In this document: positions 26,768 through 36,278 of the stretch, one piece after another
Layout of the letters: each line of letters opens with the position of its first letter
How positions within the stretch are numbered: position 1 is the first letter of the stretch
From: Candidatus Altimarinota bacterium
GTDB lineage: Bacteria; Patescibacteriota; Gracilibacteria; UBA4473
Direction: 5' to 3'
Length of the DNA: 64,000 nucleotides
Assembly (NCBI GenBank): GCA_020631075.1
Contig: JAHDHX010000005.1
Span: 62,001 to 126,000 of the forward strand
Program-made: the position numbers and the translations under genes
Notes under the pieces: model-generated
What the model was told of the DNA's origin: nothing
The model's database searches: none
What the model saw: the letters and a program-made list of their open reading frames with translations, nothing else

Positions 26768-26821
26768 AACACACTTCAAAAAACGCGCACAAACCGAGAG
26801 AAGGATTCACAAAAGCATTCC

Positions 26822-26992
26822 CTAAAACGTATTATCCTCACTCCACAGCCGTATTTTTATCGGCGACTCCGACAACACCTCTATCTCGGCCCCACACAGC
26901 GGACACTCTATCAGCTCCCCCTCCACGATGTCCTCTGAGTCAATTTCAAATTGACCGCGGCAGTCTGGGCAAAAAATGATAATTTCTTCCAT
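26822..26992 (-). CDS. LysW-like zinc-ribbon small protein
   Basis: A 56-residue protein with CPDC near residue 8 and CPLC near 31, strongly like the amino-group carrier proteins LysW/ArgW. The C-terminal EDWGE motif that carries the substrate in LysW is missing; the end reads WSEDNTF instead. It is therefore probably not a working amino-acid carrier. It lies 60 bases after mutS on the same strand and may be cotranscribed. The ATG at 26992 is the start that leaves a compact zinc ribbon. Confidence 0.7.
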   Translation of the reverse strand: MEEIIIFCPDCRGQFEIDSEDIVEGELIECPLCGAEIEVLSESPIKIRLWSEDNTF

Positions 26993-27051
26993 AGTCACAG
27001 CCACTTCTACCAGTTTGCCCCACAAATGCAAGCCCGCCCCACGCCGCCTTT

Positions 27052-29595
27052 TCACAGCAGCTCCCGCAATTCATACAGCAGCGCGTGGGCTTCCCGCGGT
27101 GTCAGGGCGTCTGGTTGCACCGTCCCCAGCCGCGCCATCGCGGGGTGGGGGTCGGCCGCGGCTGGAGCTTGGGAGGTCACAAAGCTCGAAAATAAATTCG
27201 GCCCCCCACTCAGCAAGCTCTCTGACTCCAGCCGCCGCAGCACCGTCGTGGCGTTGGCCACCACCGTGGCGGGCACTCCTGCCAGTTCGGCCACTTCTAT
27301 CCCCAGCGAATCCCGTATCCCCCCAGGTTTTATCTTCCGCAAAAACACCATCCCCCCCGCCGTCTGGTCGACCGCCACATGGCAGTTGATCCCCCCAGAC
27401 AAGTCACCCCCAAGGGTAATCAGCTCATGATAGTGCGTTGCAAACAGCGTCACACATTTGACTTCATCATGCAGATACTCCGTGATCGCCCACGCCAGCG
27501 CTATCCCGTCAAAAGTCGACGTCCCCCGCCCGATCTCATCCAAGATCACAAAGCTCCGCTCCGTCGCCGTGCGGAGGATGCGTGCCGTTTCCGCCATCTC
27601 GGTGTAAAAGGTCGACTGCCCACTCGCTAAGTGATCCGACGCCCCCACTCGGGTAAATATCTGGTCACACACCCCGATGGTGGCGGCCTTCGCTGGCACA
27701 TAGCTCCCCATCTGGGCCAAGATCACAATGATCGCATTTTGCCGCAGATACGTCGACTTTCCCGCCATGTTCGGCCCAGTGATCAAGTGCAACCGCCGCG
27801 TCTCGTGGTCGGTCCGCAGGTCATTGGCCACAAACCGCTCCGTCGACAGGTGCTCCACCACAGGGTGTCGCCCCGCGACTATCTCTATTTGCCCCACCTC
27901 GTCGGTCACCCGAGGGCAGCACCAGTCAGCATCCAGCGCCGTCTGGGCCAGCGTCGCCAGCGCATCGATCCGCGCCAGCGCCCCCGCCATCTGCTGCAAC
28001 GGCCCCACCATCCCCGCCAGTCGTTCCCGCAACTCGACATACAGCTGGTGCTCCCGCGCGACCGCCCGCTCGTGCGCACTCACGCTCTCCACCTCAAAGG
28101 CACTCAGTTCCTCCGTCGTGTACCGCTCCGCATTCACCAGCGTCTGCCGTCGGCTCCAGTCCGCTGGCACCTTATCTATCTGCCCTTTACTGACTTCCAG
28201 ACAATACCCAAACGTCTTCGACACCTTCACCCGCAGCGTGGCTATGCCCGTCGCTTCCTTGCACCGCGCCACATACCCCTCCAGCCACCGTTCGGCTTCT
28301 TGGCTCAGCGTCAGGGCCTCGTCTAGCGCACCGTCATACCCCCGCTGCCATATCCCCCCTTGGGTGATTTCCGTCGGCGGTGCTTCGTGCAGGTTCGTCG
28401 TGATTTCCGTGGCTATCTGCCCCAGCTGCGACGGCAGCTCCAGTTCCCCTTCCCACTCGGGCAGAGTCGCCAGCAAAGGCCCCATCACTGGCACCTGCAG
28501 CACCGACTGCCCGAGGCTCAGCACCTCCCGCGGGTTGGCCCGCCCCAGGCACACTCGCCCCGTCAGCCGTTGCAGGTCTTTCACATTGCGCAGGTGCTCC
28601 CGCAGCTCGCTCAGCACCGTCGGGTGCTCCACCAGTTGCCGTACTGCTTCCTGTCGCGCGGCTATTTCCCCACGGTCGACCAGCGGCCGCGCCAGCCACT
28701 GCCGCAGCTGCCTCGCCCCCATGCGTGAGCCACTCTTGGCAAAGACAGACACCAGCGTGCCGTCCTTTTCCCCGTGGCGCAGCGGGTGAAATACCTCCAA
28801 ATGTTGCAGTGTCAGATGATCGAGTTTCAAGGCCCCCTGCGGCAGCTGCGGCGTCAGCGTGCGGATGTGCCCCAAGCTCGTCCGCTGGGTCTCTTGCAGA
28901 TATTTCGTCACCTGCGCCGCCGCCCGCACCGTCAGGCCCAGGGCTTCCAGCCCAAACCCATCCAGCGACTGCACCCCAAAGTGCTCCGCCAGCAGCTGGT
29001 GCGCCACCTCGGTTTTGATCCCCTCTATCGGCGTCACTAGCGTCGGCGGCAGCCCCGCACACAGCGATTCGTCCGCATACAGCTCTTTCGGCAGCAACAC
29101 CTCTCTGGGCCGCAGCGTCAGCAGCTCCCCCAGCAGCGCCAGCTGCCCCCGCACTACACACGTCTTAAATTCCCCCGTCGCAGGGTCCACCCACGCCACG
29201 GCCCACTGCTCGCCCGCCTGCGCCACCGAAGCCAAATACCGCGGCCCCGCACTACTCTCACTCGCTTCCACCGCTGTCCCGGGGGTCACCACACGGGTGA
29301 TCTCCCGCGTGATCGTCCCGTCTTTGTGTTTCACTTGGTCGGCTATCGCCACGCGGTACCCCCCATCTACCAGCGCCTGAAGGTACTCCGCATGGGCCCG
29401 CAAAGGAAATCCACACATCGGCATTTCGTTGTCAGTGCCCTTGTGCCGCGCCGTCAGGGTTATCCCCAGCACACGGGCCCCTATCCGCGCATCTTCATAA
29501 AACAACTCATAAAAGTCCCCCAACTGAAAAAACAAAATCGCCTCAGCATTTTGCTGCTTCAGCGTTTGGTACTGGGCTTGCACAGGGGTAGGCAT
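27052..29595 (-). CDS. mutS: DNA mismatch repair protein MutS
   Basis: A full-length MutS1 of 847 residues. The mismatch-binding motif is in FFQLGDFYELF near the N-terminus; connector, core and clamp domains follow; the ATPase has Walker A GPNMAGKSTY (about 605-615), the DEIGRGTSTFDG motif, and FATHYHEL. It recognises base mispairs. No mutL is in the window. Confidence 0.96.
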   Translation of the reverse strand: MPTPVQAQYQTLKQQNAEAILFFQLGDFYELFYEDARIGARVLGITLTARHKGTDNEMPMCGFPLRAHAEYLQALVDGGYRVAIADQVKHKDGTITREITRVVTPGTAVEASESSAGPRYLASVAQAGEQWAVAWVDPATGEFKTCVVRGQLALLGELLTLRPREVLLPKELYADESLCAGLPPTLVTPIEGIKTEVAHQLLAEHFGVQSLDGFGLEALGLTVRAAAQVTKYLQETQRTSLGHIRTLTPQLPQGALKLDHLTLQHLEVFHPLRHGEKDGTLVSVFAKSGSRMGARQLRQWLARPLVDRGEIAARQEAVRQLVEHPTVLSELREHLRNVKDLQRLTGRVCLGRANPREVLSLGQSVLQVPVMGPLLATLPEWEGELELPSQLGQIATEITTNLHEAPPTEITQGGIWQRGYDGALDEALTLSQEAERWLEGYVARCKEATGIATLRVKVSKTFGYCLEVSKGQIDKVPADWSRRQTLVNAERYTTEELSAFEVESVSAHERAVAREHQLYVELRERLAGMVGPLQQMAGALARIDALATLAQTALDADWCCPRVTDEVGQIEIVAGRHPVVEHLSTERFVANDLRTDHETRRLHLITGPNMAGKSTYLRQNAIIVILAQMGSYVPAKAATIGVCDQIFTRVGASDHLASGQSTFYTEMAETARILRTATERSFVILDEIGRGTSTFDGIALAWAITEYLHDEVKCVTLFATHYHELITLGGDLSGGINCHVAVDQTAGGMVFLRKIKPGGIRDSLGIEVAELAGVPATVVANATTVLRRLESESLLSGGPNLFSSFVTSQAPAAADPHPAMARLGTVQPDALTPREAHALLYELRELL

Positions 29596-29763
29596 CTTCA
29601 GGCACCATAGTGCGTATTCTCACCCTGGCTGACAACCTCACACACCACCACTCGGCCAGCCCAGTGGCTGACAAAGTGATGGCGTTCACATTTCACGAGA
29701 TTTTTTTACCGTCATCGCACTGTTCTCACAGTGGGTGCTTGCGAGTGATTACTTGCCAGCGAC

Positions 29764-30135
29764 CTACGTCGGCGCTTGACCAGTCCCGATCAGCAGCACC
29801 GTGTTGACGATAGCGTATGACAGGATGATGATAATAATCCCAATAATAGCGTAGAGAATGATCTTCTTCCCTTTCTCGGCGTTGCCGTCGTCCCCGCCCG
29901 AGATAATGTAATAATACCCCCCCACAATGATCGCCAAGGTAGCTATCAGCCCAAGGAACCCGAGAAAGAAGTCAATCACGGTTAAGATCAACGCTTTGAT
30001 CCCCTGCGCTCCGTTGGTCGCCCCTTGCAGGAGTGACGGCTGGTCATTTGGCGTGATGAGCTGCGCGTCCACGCCGCCCGCCACCACCACGGCCAACGCC
30101 AGTGCGCTCAGCGCTGGTGTCAGAAATCGTTTCAT
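29764..30135 (-). CDS. TrbC/VirB2-like pilin, common in CPR genomes
   Basis: A 123-residue protein with a signal peptide (to about VDA, residue 25), a short loop, and two long membrane helices (IKALILTVIDFFLGFLGLIA onward, and IILYAIIGIIIIILSYAIVN) split by a GGDDGNAEKGKK turn. This is the VirB2/TrbC pilin layout. Such proteins form conjugation or type IV secretion pili, but in CPR genomes they often occur without the rest of the system, as here. The ATG at 30135 has a CACACAC leader and no Shine-Dalgarno motif. Confidence 0.75.
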   Translation of the reverse strand: MKRFLTPALSALALAVVVAGGVDAQLITPNDQPSLLQGATNGAQGIKALILTVIDFFLGFLGLIATLAIIVGGYYYIISGGDDGNAEKGKKIILYAIIGIIIIILSYAIVNTVLLIGTGQAPT

Positions 30136-30170
30136 GTGAAGTGTGTGTGAAAAAGTAAGAACTTCTGTGT

Positions 30171-30199
30171 ATTCTACCCCCATTTCTCCCCTCGCGCAA
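30171..30199 (-). promoter_or_regulatory. promoter of the pilin gene
   Basis: TTGCGC, 17 bases, TAGAAT, with a leader of about 28 bases containing TTCACACACACTTCAC. Confidence 0.55.
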
Positions 30200-30232
30200 G
30201 TCACTCCCGCCAGCCGACTCCACGCCTCCCCC

Positions 30233-30261
30233 TTTACGCCCCCGCCCCCAGATTTTACAAT
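30233..30261 (+). promoter_or_regulatory. promoter of recG, near-leaderless
   Basis: TTTACG, 17 bases, TACAAT, then eleven bases to the ATG at 30273, leaving a leader of only about four bases. Confidence 0.6.
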
Positions 30262-30272
30262 GAGTCCACCCC

Positions 30273-32294
30273 ATGGCGCAAGATTCCCTCGCTGACCTGC
30301 TCCACACCACGCCTGCGCACCTCAAAAAACTGCGCGAGATGGGCATCCATACCATCACCGACCTGCTGCACTACTTCCCTCGCACGCTGGAGGAAACCGC
30401 CGTCCGCCGCACCATGGCCGAGCTCACCACCGACACCAAAGTCACCCTCCTCGGTCGGCTCGAGTTTTTACGTTCGGAGCGCACCCGCTCAGGCAAGCGC
30501 CTCTTTCGCGCGGGGCTTATCCTAGAAGACGGCGCCATCGCCGTTCTGTGGTTTCGCCAGCCCTACGCCTTGCGTAATTTCACCGAAGGCACCCGCGTCT
30601 TCCTCATCGGGAAAGTCAAATACGACCATCAGGGCTACACCCTCCTCAACCCCGAGGTCCACACCCGCGCAGGCGTGCACGTCGGTGGTTTGCGCGCTAT
30701 CTACCCAGAGTCCCCCCCCATCACGTCCAAGTGGCTCCGCGAAAAGCTCAGACCCCATCTGGGCTTTTCTAAGGACATCCCCGACATCGTGCCCCCGGCC
30801 GTCCGTCAGGCCGAGGGACTCTTGCCCCTCTACCAAGCCATCCAGTTCCTCCACGCTCCCCGCTCCACCGACGAATGGACCGCCGCCCGCCGCTCAGTCG
30901 CCTTCACGGAAGTCTTCGGCATCCAGCTCAGGGTCATGCACGCCAAGGCCGCCCGCCACGAAGCCACCAGCAACCCCTACCAGTTCACCTTTGCCCCCGA
31001 CACCGTCAAGGCCGACATCGACGCCCTGCCCTTCACCCTCACCTTCGCCCAAAAAAAGGTCCTCTTCCACATCCTGTCTGACTTCGGACGTGACCGCCCC
31101 GCCCAGCGCCTCGTCCAGGGCGACGTCGGCGCAGGCAAGACCGTCGTGGCGCTCCTCGCCGCCGCCGCGATGGTGCGCGCAGGGCATCAGGTCGCCCTCA
31201 TGGCCCCGACAGAGATCCTCGCCAAACAGCACTACCGCAAAGCCCTCGAATTTTTCGACGACTCCGTCCACGTCGCCCTCCTCACGGGGTCTGTCCCCGC
31301 CGCCCAGAAGCGCAAACTCAAAGCCGCCCTCGCCACAGGGCAGGTCAGCGTGGTTGTCGGCACCCACGCCCTCCTCACGGCAGACACCACCTTCCACAGC
31401 CTCGGTTTGGCTATCATAGACGAGCAGCACCGCTTCGGTGTCCGTCAGCGCGCCCGCTTGGCGGAGTCAGGCACCCACCTCGTCGCCATGACCGCCACCC
31501 CCATCCCCCGCAGCCTCGCCCTCACCCTCTACGGCGACCAAGACATCAGCGTCATTGACGAGCTCCCCGCTGGCCGCCTCCCCATCGTCACCAAAGTCAT
31601 CGCCGACCCCCGCGCCCATACGCAAGCCGTCCGCTTCATCGCCGACCAGATCGCCAAACAGCGCGCCATCTTTTGGGTCTGTCCGCTCGTCGACGAGTCC
31701 GACGCCATCGCCGCCAAAAACGTCCTCACCCAATACGAACTCGTCCGCGACCAGCTCCTCCCAGACGCTCGGGTCGAGTTCCTGCACGGCCGCATGAAGC
31801 CCGACCAGAAAGACGACATCATGGCCCGCTTCCGCGCGGGCGAGTTCGACGTGCTCGTTTCCACCTCCGTCATCGAGGTCGGCGTCGACATCCCCCACGC
31901 CACCGTCATGGTCATCGAAAACTCCGAGCGCTTCGGCTTGTCCCAGTTGCACCAGTTCCGCGGGCGCATCGGCCGCAACGCCATGCAGAGCTACTGCTTC
32001 CTCATGGTCGGCAAGACCGAAGACAGCCACAAAGAACGCCTCCGCGCCATGGAGCAATCCAACGACGGCTTCCACCTCTCCGAAGTTGACCTCCGCCTCC
32101 GCGGCGCAGGTGACCTCTATGGCACCCGCCAGAGTGGCCTCCCTGACCTCAAGTGCGCCGACCTCACCGACACTCCTTTGCTCGAGTGCGCCCGCCGCCA
32201 CGCCGAGTCCCTCATCGAGTCCGACCCCACCCTCGCCCGTCACCCCATCCAGCACGCGTGGGTGCAGGCAGGCGAAGTCTTTTTTTCAGCCTAG
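30273..32294 (+). CDS. recG: ATP-dependent DNA helicase RecG
   Basis: A 673-residue RecG that reverses stalled replication forks and processes Holliday junctions. The N-terminal wedge/OB domain is followed by superfamily 2 helicase motifs: Walker A GDVGAGKT at about 284, DEQH near 383, TATPIPRSLALTLYGD, and the C-terminal QFRGRIGRN and GAGDLYGTRQSG. The length is normal. Confidence 0.96.
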   Translation: MAQDSLADLLHTTPAHLKKLREMGIHTITDLLHYFPRTLEETAVRRTMAELTTDTKVTLLGRLEFLRSERTRSGKRLFRAGLILEDGAIAVLWFRQPYALRNFTEGTRVFLIGKVKYDHQGYTLLNPEVHTRAGVHVGGLRAIYPESPPITSKWLREKLRPHLGFSKDIPDIVPPAVRQAEGLLPLYQAIQFLHAPRSTDEWTAARRSVAFTEVFGIQLRVMHAKAARHEATSNPYQFTFAPDTVKADIDALPFTLTFAQKKVLFHILSDFGRDRPAQRLVQGDVGAGKTVVALLAAAAMVRAGHQVALMAPTEILAKQHYRKALEFFDDSVHVALLTGSVPAAQKRKLKAALATGQVSVVVGTHALLTADTTFHSLGLAIIDEQHRFGVRQRARLAESGTHLVAMTATPIPRSLALTLYGDQDISVIDELPAGRLPIVTKVIADPRAHTQAVRFIADQIAKQRAIFWVCPLVDESDAIAAKNVLTQYELVRDQLLPDARVEFLHGRMKPDQKDDIMARFRAGEFDVLVSTSVIEVGVDIPHATVMVIENSERFGLSQLHQFRGRIGRNAMQSYCFLMVGKTEDSHKERLRAMEQSNDGFHLSEVDLRLRGAGDLYGTRQSGLPDLKCADLTDTPLLECARRHAESLIESDPTLARHPIQHAWVQAGEVFFSA

Positions 32295-32339
32295 TACATA
32301 CTAAAACAATCAAATTAAAATCAAAATAAAAATAAACAA

Positions 32340-32368
32340 TAGACACCCCTCCCCCCATTCACTACACA
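32340..32368 (+). promoter_or_regulatory. promoter of grpE
   Basis: TAGACA, 17 bases (C-rich), TACACA. The leader is about 33 bases and pyrimidine-rich. The 50 bases before it are strongly AT-rich and may act as an upstream element. No CIRCE-type heat-shock repeat is seen. Confidence 0.55.
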
Positions 32369-32408
32369 TACAGCTGACACGATTGTTTGCCTTGCCTCCC
32401 CATTGCCT

Positions 32409-32945
32409 ATGACCATCGACCCCATCCCCCCGTCAGACGACTCCACCCCAGACCCCAGCGACCTCTCCGCCGAGCTCGGCGTCGTCACCGTGCTGGAGGA
32501 GCAGATCACCACCCTCGAATCCCAACTCGAAACCCTGCAGGCCGAAGCCGCCCAGCACCAGCAGGCAGCCGTGCGCGCCCTCGCCGACCTCGAGAATGTC
32601 AAACGCCGCCAAGCCGAAGAGCGCAGCCGCTGGTCAACCATGGCCGTGCAGGGCTTCCTCACCCCCCTGCTGCCGCGCCTGCTCGAGCTGCAAAAAGGCC
32701 TCACCCACTCCACCGACACCGCTCTCACCGCCGTGGTGCAGGCTTTTTTCGCCCAGTGCGCCGAAGGCGGCCTGCAGACCATCACTCCCGACCCAGGCAC
32801 CCCCATCGACCCCGACCAGCACGAAGTCCTTATGGTCGCCCCCACAGGCGAGCCGGGCACCGTCGCCCAAACCCTCGAACCAGGCTGGATGTATCAGGGC
32901 ACCGTCATCATCCCCGCCAAAGTCAGTGGCGTCCCCCTCTCATAA
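32409..32945 (+). CDS. grpE: GrpE nucleotide exchange factor
   Basis: A 178-residue protein with an acidic N-terminus, a long coiled coil (about 25-75, ending ADLENVKRRQAEE) and a C-terminal beta domain with DPDQHEVLMV and EPGWMYQGTVIIPAKV. It releases ADP from DnaK. Neither dnaK nor dnaJ is beside it. The ATG at 32409 is chosen over a TTG two codons upstream. Confidence 0.88.
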   Translation: MTIDPIPPSDDSTPDPSDLSAELGVVTVLEEQITTLESQLETLQAEAAQHQQAAVRALADLENVKRRQAEERSRWSTMAVQGFLTPLLPRLLELQKGLTHSTDTALTAVVQAFFAQCAEGGLQTITPDPGTPIDPDQHEVLMVAPTGEPGTVAQTLEPGWMYQGTVIIPAKVSGVPLS

Positions 32946-32978
32946 TCCCTACCCTCCCCGCGTAACCCCTCCCCCCTC

Positions 32979-33086
32979 ATGTCTAAAAAGCCGTCCAACC
33001 TCCTCATGAAAATCTTCGTCATCATCGTCGCCCTCTCGATGGTCGGCGTGGCGATCTTACCCTTCTTACCATTCGCCCACTCCTAG
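32979..33086 (+). CDS. 35-residue single-helix membrane protein
   Basis: A very short frame: a Lys/Ser/Pro-containing N-terminus, then one hydrophobic segment (about residues 11-32) ending before HS. It lies between grpE and mnmA with gaps of only 33 and 10 bases on the same strand, which supports a real operon member. Function unknown. Confidence 0.5.
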   Translation: MSKKPSNLLMKIFVIIVALSMVGVAILPFLPFAHS

Positions 33087-33096
33087 GCTTTCCTCT

Positions 33097-34203
33097 ATGC
33101 CCCTCCTCCCCAGCGGCCCCGACCCCGTCGGCCGCATCGCGGTCGGGCTCAGTGGCGGGGTCGACAGTTCCGTCACCGCGCATTTACTGCACGAGGCAGG
33201 GCACGACGTCATCGGGGTCTATATGCGCAATTGGTCAGAGGCCGACCCCCTCTGCCCCTCCGCCGTTGACGCGGCCGACGCCGCCGCCGTCGCCGCCCAG
33301 ATCGGCATCCCCTTCTACACCTTTGACCTTTCACACGCCTACCACGACGAAGTCTTCCGCTACTTCCTCGCCCAAAACCGCCGCGGCCGCACCCCCAACC
33401 CCGACACTCTCTGCAATAAGCACATTAAGTTCGGCCACCTCCTCGAAGTCATCGACCAGCTCGGCTGCACCCACATCGCCACAGGGCACTACGCCCGCGT
33501 GCGCTACGCTTCTGACAGCGGCCACTACCAGCTCTGCATCCCCACCGACACCGCCAAGGACCAAACCTACTTCCTCCACCAGCTCCAACCCCACCAGTTA
33601 CAACGAGCCCTCTTTCCCTTGGCCGACCTCCCCAAGTCAGCAATTCGGCAGATAGCCACCCAGCAGGGCTTCGTCACCGCGACCAAGCGCGACTCCACCG
33701 GCATTTGCTTCATCGGCGAGCGTAATTACCGCCAGTTTTTACAGCAGCACCTCCCCACCACCCCAGGGCAGATCATCACCGCCGACAGCGGGCAAGTCGT
33801 CGGTGAGCATCAGGGCCTCGCCTACTACACCCTCGGCCAACGGCGTGACCTCCACGTCGGTGGGGTGCGCGGCTACCCCGAATCCCCATGGTTTGTCATC
33901 GCCAAGCGCGAACCCACCAACCAGCTCGTCGTTTCCCAAGACAGCACCCTGCTTGACGCCACCCGCCTCCAAGCCATCGCCCTGCACTTCACCACAGGGG
34001 TCACCCCCACCCAGCCCTTCCAGTGCACCGCCAAGGTCAGATACCGCTCAGACGCCACCCCCTGCACCGTCACCCCACTCGGCACTGACCGCCTGCAGGT
34101 TGACTTCACCGCCCCAGTCCGCGCCATCACCCCGGGGCAGTCAGTGGTGTTTTACCTCGCTGACCAATGCCTCGGCGGCGGCGAGATCGACACCGTCGGA
34201 TAA
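33097..34203 (+). CDS. mnmA: tRNA-specific 2-thiouridylase MnmA
   Basis: A 368-residue enzyme that makes 2-thiouridine at the wobble position of Lys, Glu and Gln tRNAs. The PP-loop is GLSGGVDSS near residue 18, the catalytic cysteines are in NPDTLCNKHIKFG and STGICFIGER, and the C-terminal beta-barrel is complete. It probably follows the small membrane protein in one transcript. Confidence 0.95.
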   Translation: MPLLPSGPDPVGRIAVGLSGGVDSSVTAHLLHEAGHDVIGVYMRNWSEADPLCPSAVDAADAAAVAAQIGIPFYTFDLSHAYHDEVFRYFLAQNRRGRTPNPDTLCNKHIKFGHLLEVIDQLGCTHIATGHYARVRYASDSGHYQLCIPTDTAKDQTYFLHQLQPHQLQRALFPLADLPKSAIRQIATQQGFVTATKRDSTGICFIGERNYRQFLQQHLPTTPGQIITADSGQVVGEHQGLAYYTLGQRRDLHVGGVRGYPESPWFVIAKREPTNQLVVSQDSTLLDATRLQAIALHFTTGVTPTQPFQCTAKVRYRSDATPCTVTPLGTDRLQVDFTAPVRAITPGQSVVFYLADQCLGGGEIDTVG

Positions 34204-34281
34204 TCACATCACATCCAACCCAGCCCCCCCCTGCATTTTCTACAGTCTTGATTTTGCCCTGCCCTCACAGCTTGGTGGCAT

Positions 34282-35328
34282 CTATTGAAACCACCCCGCC
34301 ATCTCGGCGGGCTTGCGACGGCGCACGACGGCTTCGCGCCGCTCGATCAGCTCACTTTTCCGTTGCCAGTGCCACCAGAGCGTCCCGAGGGTTTCTGTCT
34401 CCAGCAGGGTAATGTACACCAGCGCCCGTACCCCAAACCACCAGCGAGCCAGGGTCGCCCGCAAGCCAAAGTTATACGACCAGTTTTTCGCCACCAGCCA
34501 ACGCTGGTTACGATACGACCACTTTTGGATGTGCTTGTCCTTCAGCCAACGGTTTTGGATCATCTGCAACACCCCGTCCCCCCGCGCATGGACAGTCCGA
34601 TCGTGGTACGCCACCGCTTTGGGCGCATACCACGCTTCATACCCCGCCCATTGCAGCCGATACGCCAGATCCACATCCTCTTTATACATAAACATCGTCT
34701 CATCAAACGCCTCAGACAGCTGGCGATCATTGCGGTACGCCACATCCCGCAGCGCCGACACTCGGTACAGCACCGCCGCCCCGCTCAGCCCCCAGCGTTG
34801 GCACTCCTTCTGGTGCTGGCCCTCGTCCATCTCCCCCTGGCTGATGTCCGTCACCCGCTGCGCGTGGTCTATCTGCAACCCCACAGTATCGATATAATTC
34901 GTCTGACGGTCAACCCCTGCCTCAGGTCGGAAGTCCCACCGCTTCAGCTTCCCACTCACCGCACTGGCTTGTGGGTGGCGCTCAGCCACTTCCACCAGCT
35001 CACGGATGAAGGTCCGCTCCAGTACAATATCCACATTCAGGCACAGGTAATACGGCCCAGCCGTCGACTCACGCAGCAGACGGTTGTGCCCCTTACTAAA
35101 CCCTAGATTGTCAACACTCGGTACCACCGACACACTCGGGTAATGCTCACGGAGAAAGTGCACCGTCTGGTCATGCGAAGCATTATCAAGGATCACAATC
35201 CGCACCGCAGGGTAATCTTGAGCCAGAAGGGAATCCAAACAGCGACGCAGATACCGCTCAGAGTTATAAGTCAAGATGCCGACCGTCACGAGGGGGGCAG
35301 TGGTGGTGGGCGTCTGCGACAGGGTCAT
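34282..35328 (-). CDS. family 2 glycosyltransferase
   Basis: A 348-residue GT-A fold enzyme, likely for surface polysaccharide or glycoprotein sugars. The N-terminal nucleotide-sugar site is VTVGILTYNSERYLRRCLDS with VILDNASHD; NLGFSKGHN and the metal site LCLNVDIVLE follow; MYKEDVDLAYRLQWAGY is the ED motif region. This matches rhamnosyltransferase-like GT2 proteins. The frame is open upstream to 35460, but the ATG at 35328 gives a normal N-terminus and lies six bases from a TACTAC box. Confidence 0.9.
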   Translation of the reverse strand: MTLSQTPTTTAPLVTVGILTYNSERYLRRCLDSLLAQDYPAVRIVILDNASHDQTVHFLREHYPSVSVVPSVDNLGFSKGHNRLLRESTAGPYYLCLNVDIVLERTFIRELVEVAERHPQASAVSGKLKRWDFRPEAGVDRQTNYIDTVGLQIDHAQRVTDISQGEMDEGQHQKECQRWGLSGAAVLYRVSALRDVAYRNDRQLSEAFDETMFMYKEDVDLAYRLQWAGYEAWYAPKAVAYHDRTVHARGDGVLQMIQNRWLKDKHIQKWSYRNQRWLVAKNWSYNFGLRATLARWWFGVRALVYITLLETETLGTLWWHWQRKSELIERREAVVRRRKPAEMAGWFQ

Positions 35329-35334
35329 AAAGGC

Positions 35335-35340
35335 GTAGTA
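35335..35340 (-). promoter_or_regulatory. -10 box of the glycosyltransferase gene, leaderless
   Basis: TACTAC followed by six bases and the ATG at 35328. No good -35 is seen. Confidence 0.35.
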
Positions 35341-35551
35341 AGAATCTCGCTGCTGGCGAATGATGGTGTGTATCCCCCCAACCCCTGTGTGTGTGCGGTG
35401 CATGCGCTTTGCTGAGGCCAGTCCACGCCAGTTCCCCCATCCAAATTTCCGTGGCACCATAATGACTGTGACCCGCAGGGCGAGACAATTTTTGTGTTTT
35501 TTGTTTTTTTGGTTTCCCGCTACTCACGGTGCGTTGCTATCATCACCCAAT

Positions 35552-35579
35552 TTGCAATCCTTCCCCGAAAAGATACACA
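35552..35579 (+). promoter_or_regulatory. promoter of the lipoprotein gene
   Basis: TTGCAA, 16 bases, TACACA, with a leader of about 33 bases before the ATG at 35619. Confidence 0.5.
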
Positions 35580-35618
35580 CCATCAGATTCAATTTTTCAT
35601 GAAACCAACAGCATAGCC

Positions 35619-36230
35619 ATGCAACTTTCACGCAGTCATTTGCAGAAATTAGGAGGACTATCTCCCAAACCGCGCAACGCCGCCGCTTCCCTTTTGCTGG
35701 CTGCCTGCCTCAGTGGCTGCGTCTCTGACGTCCAGTCAGCCACCGACTCCCCCCAGTCAGCAAAAACCAAATCATTTGAAACAGGCGATTTCACCGTGCA
35801 GCAGACCCTTGACGGCCTCCAGTTCCAGTTTCAGGCAAAGCTCCTCAAGGTAGTCGGGGACACCATTTTTTTGCGCTCATACCTCCTACCAGGCGAAGCC
35901 TTCACCCCACAGGACGTCTTTACAGGGGTCAAAACCATGCCATGGGACAGCGAAACCATGATCGTCGGCGGCGCGCACCGGCAAGCCCCTAGCCACGCCG
36001 TCACCATGGCGCTGGATGAGTCTCACTCAGGCGGCCAAGTCCGACTCAACCGTGCCCAGGTCGTCATAACCGAAGACACCACCCCCCACACCATTGGGCC
36101 AGAAGTCACCGTGATCGCCACCCCTACAGGGGTGCAGGTGCAGGCACATAGCCCAGCCCAGCACCACTCACAGATCCGCCAAATGTTGTGGGAAGAAATC
36201 GAGCAAACACCCTCCAAGACCTATCTCTGA
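35619..36230 (+). CDS. predicted lipoprotein, unknown function
   Basis: A 203-residue protein with a basic N-terminus of about 24 residues and a lipobox LLLAACLSGC (modified Cys near 37). The mature part is about 165 residues, mostly beta-like, rich in Thr, Gln and Val, with no domain I recognise. An ATG at 35599 opens a frame of only five codons, so the ATG at 35619 is the start. Confidence 0.65.
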   Translation: MQLSRSHLQKLGGLSPKPRNAAASLLLAACLSGCVSDVQSATDSPQSAKTKSFETGDFTVQQTLDGLQFQFQAKLLKVVGDTIFLRSYLLPGEAFTPQDVFTGVKTMPWDSETMIVGGAHRQAPSHAVTMALDESHSGGQVRLNRAQVVITEDTTPHTIGPEVTVIATPTGVQVQAHSPAQHHSQIRQMLWEEIEQTPSKTYL

Positions 36231-36278
36231 GTTTCAAGGACGTTTGAACCTAAGATATGACGTAGCACTCCAGCACAA

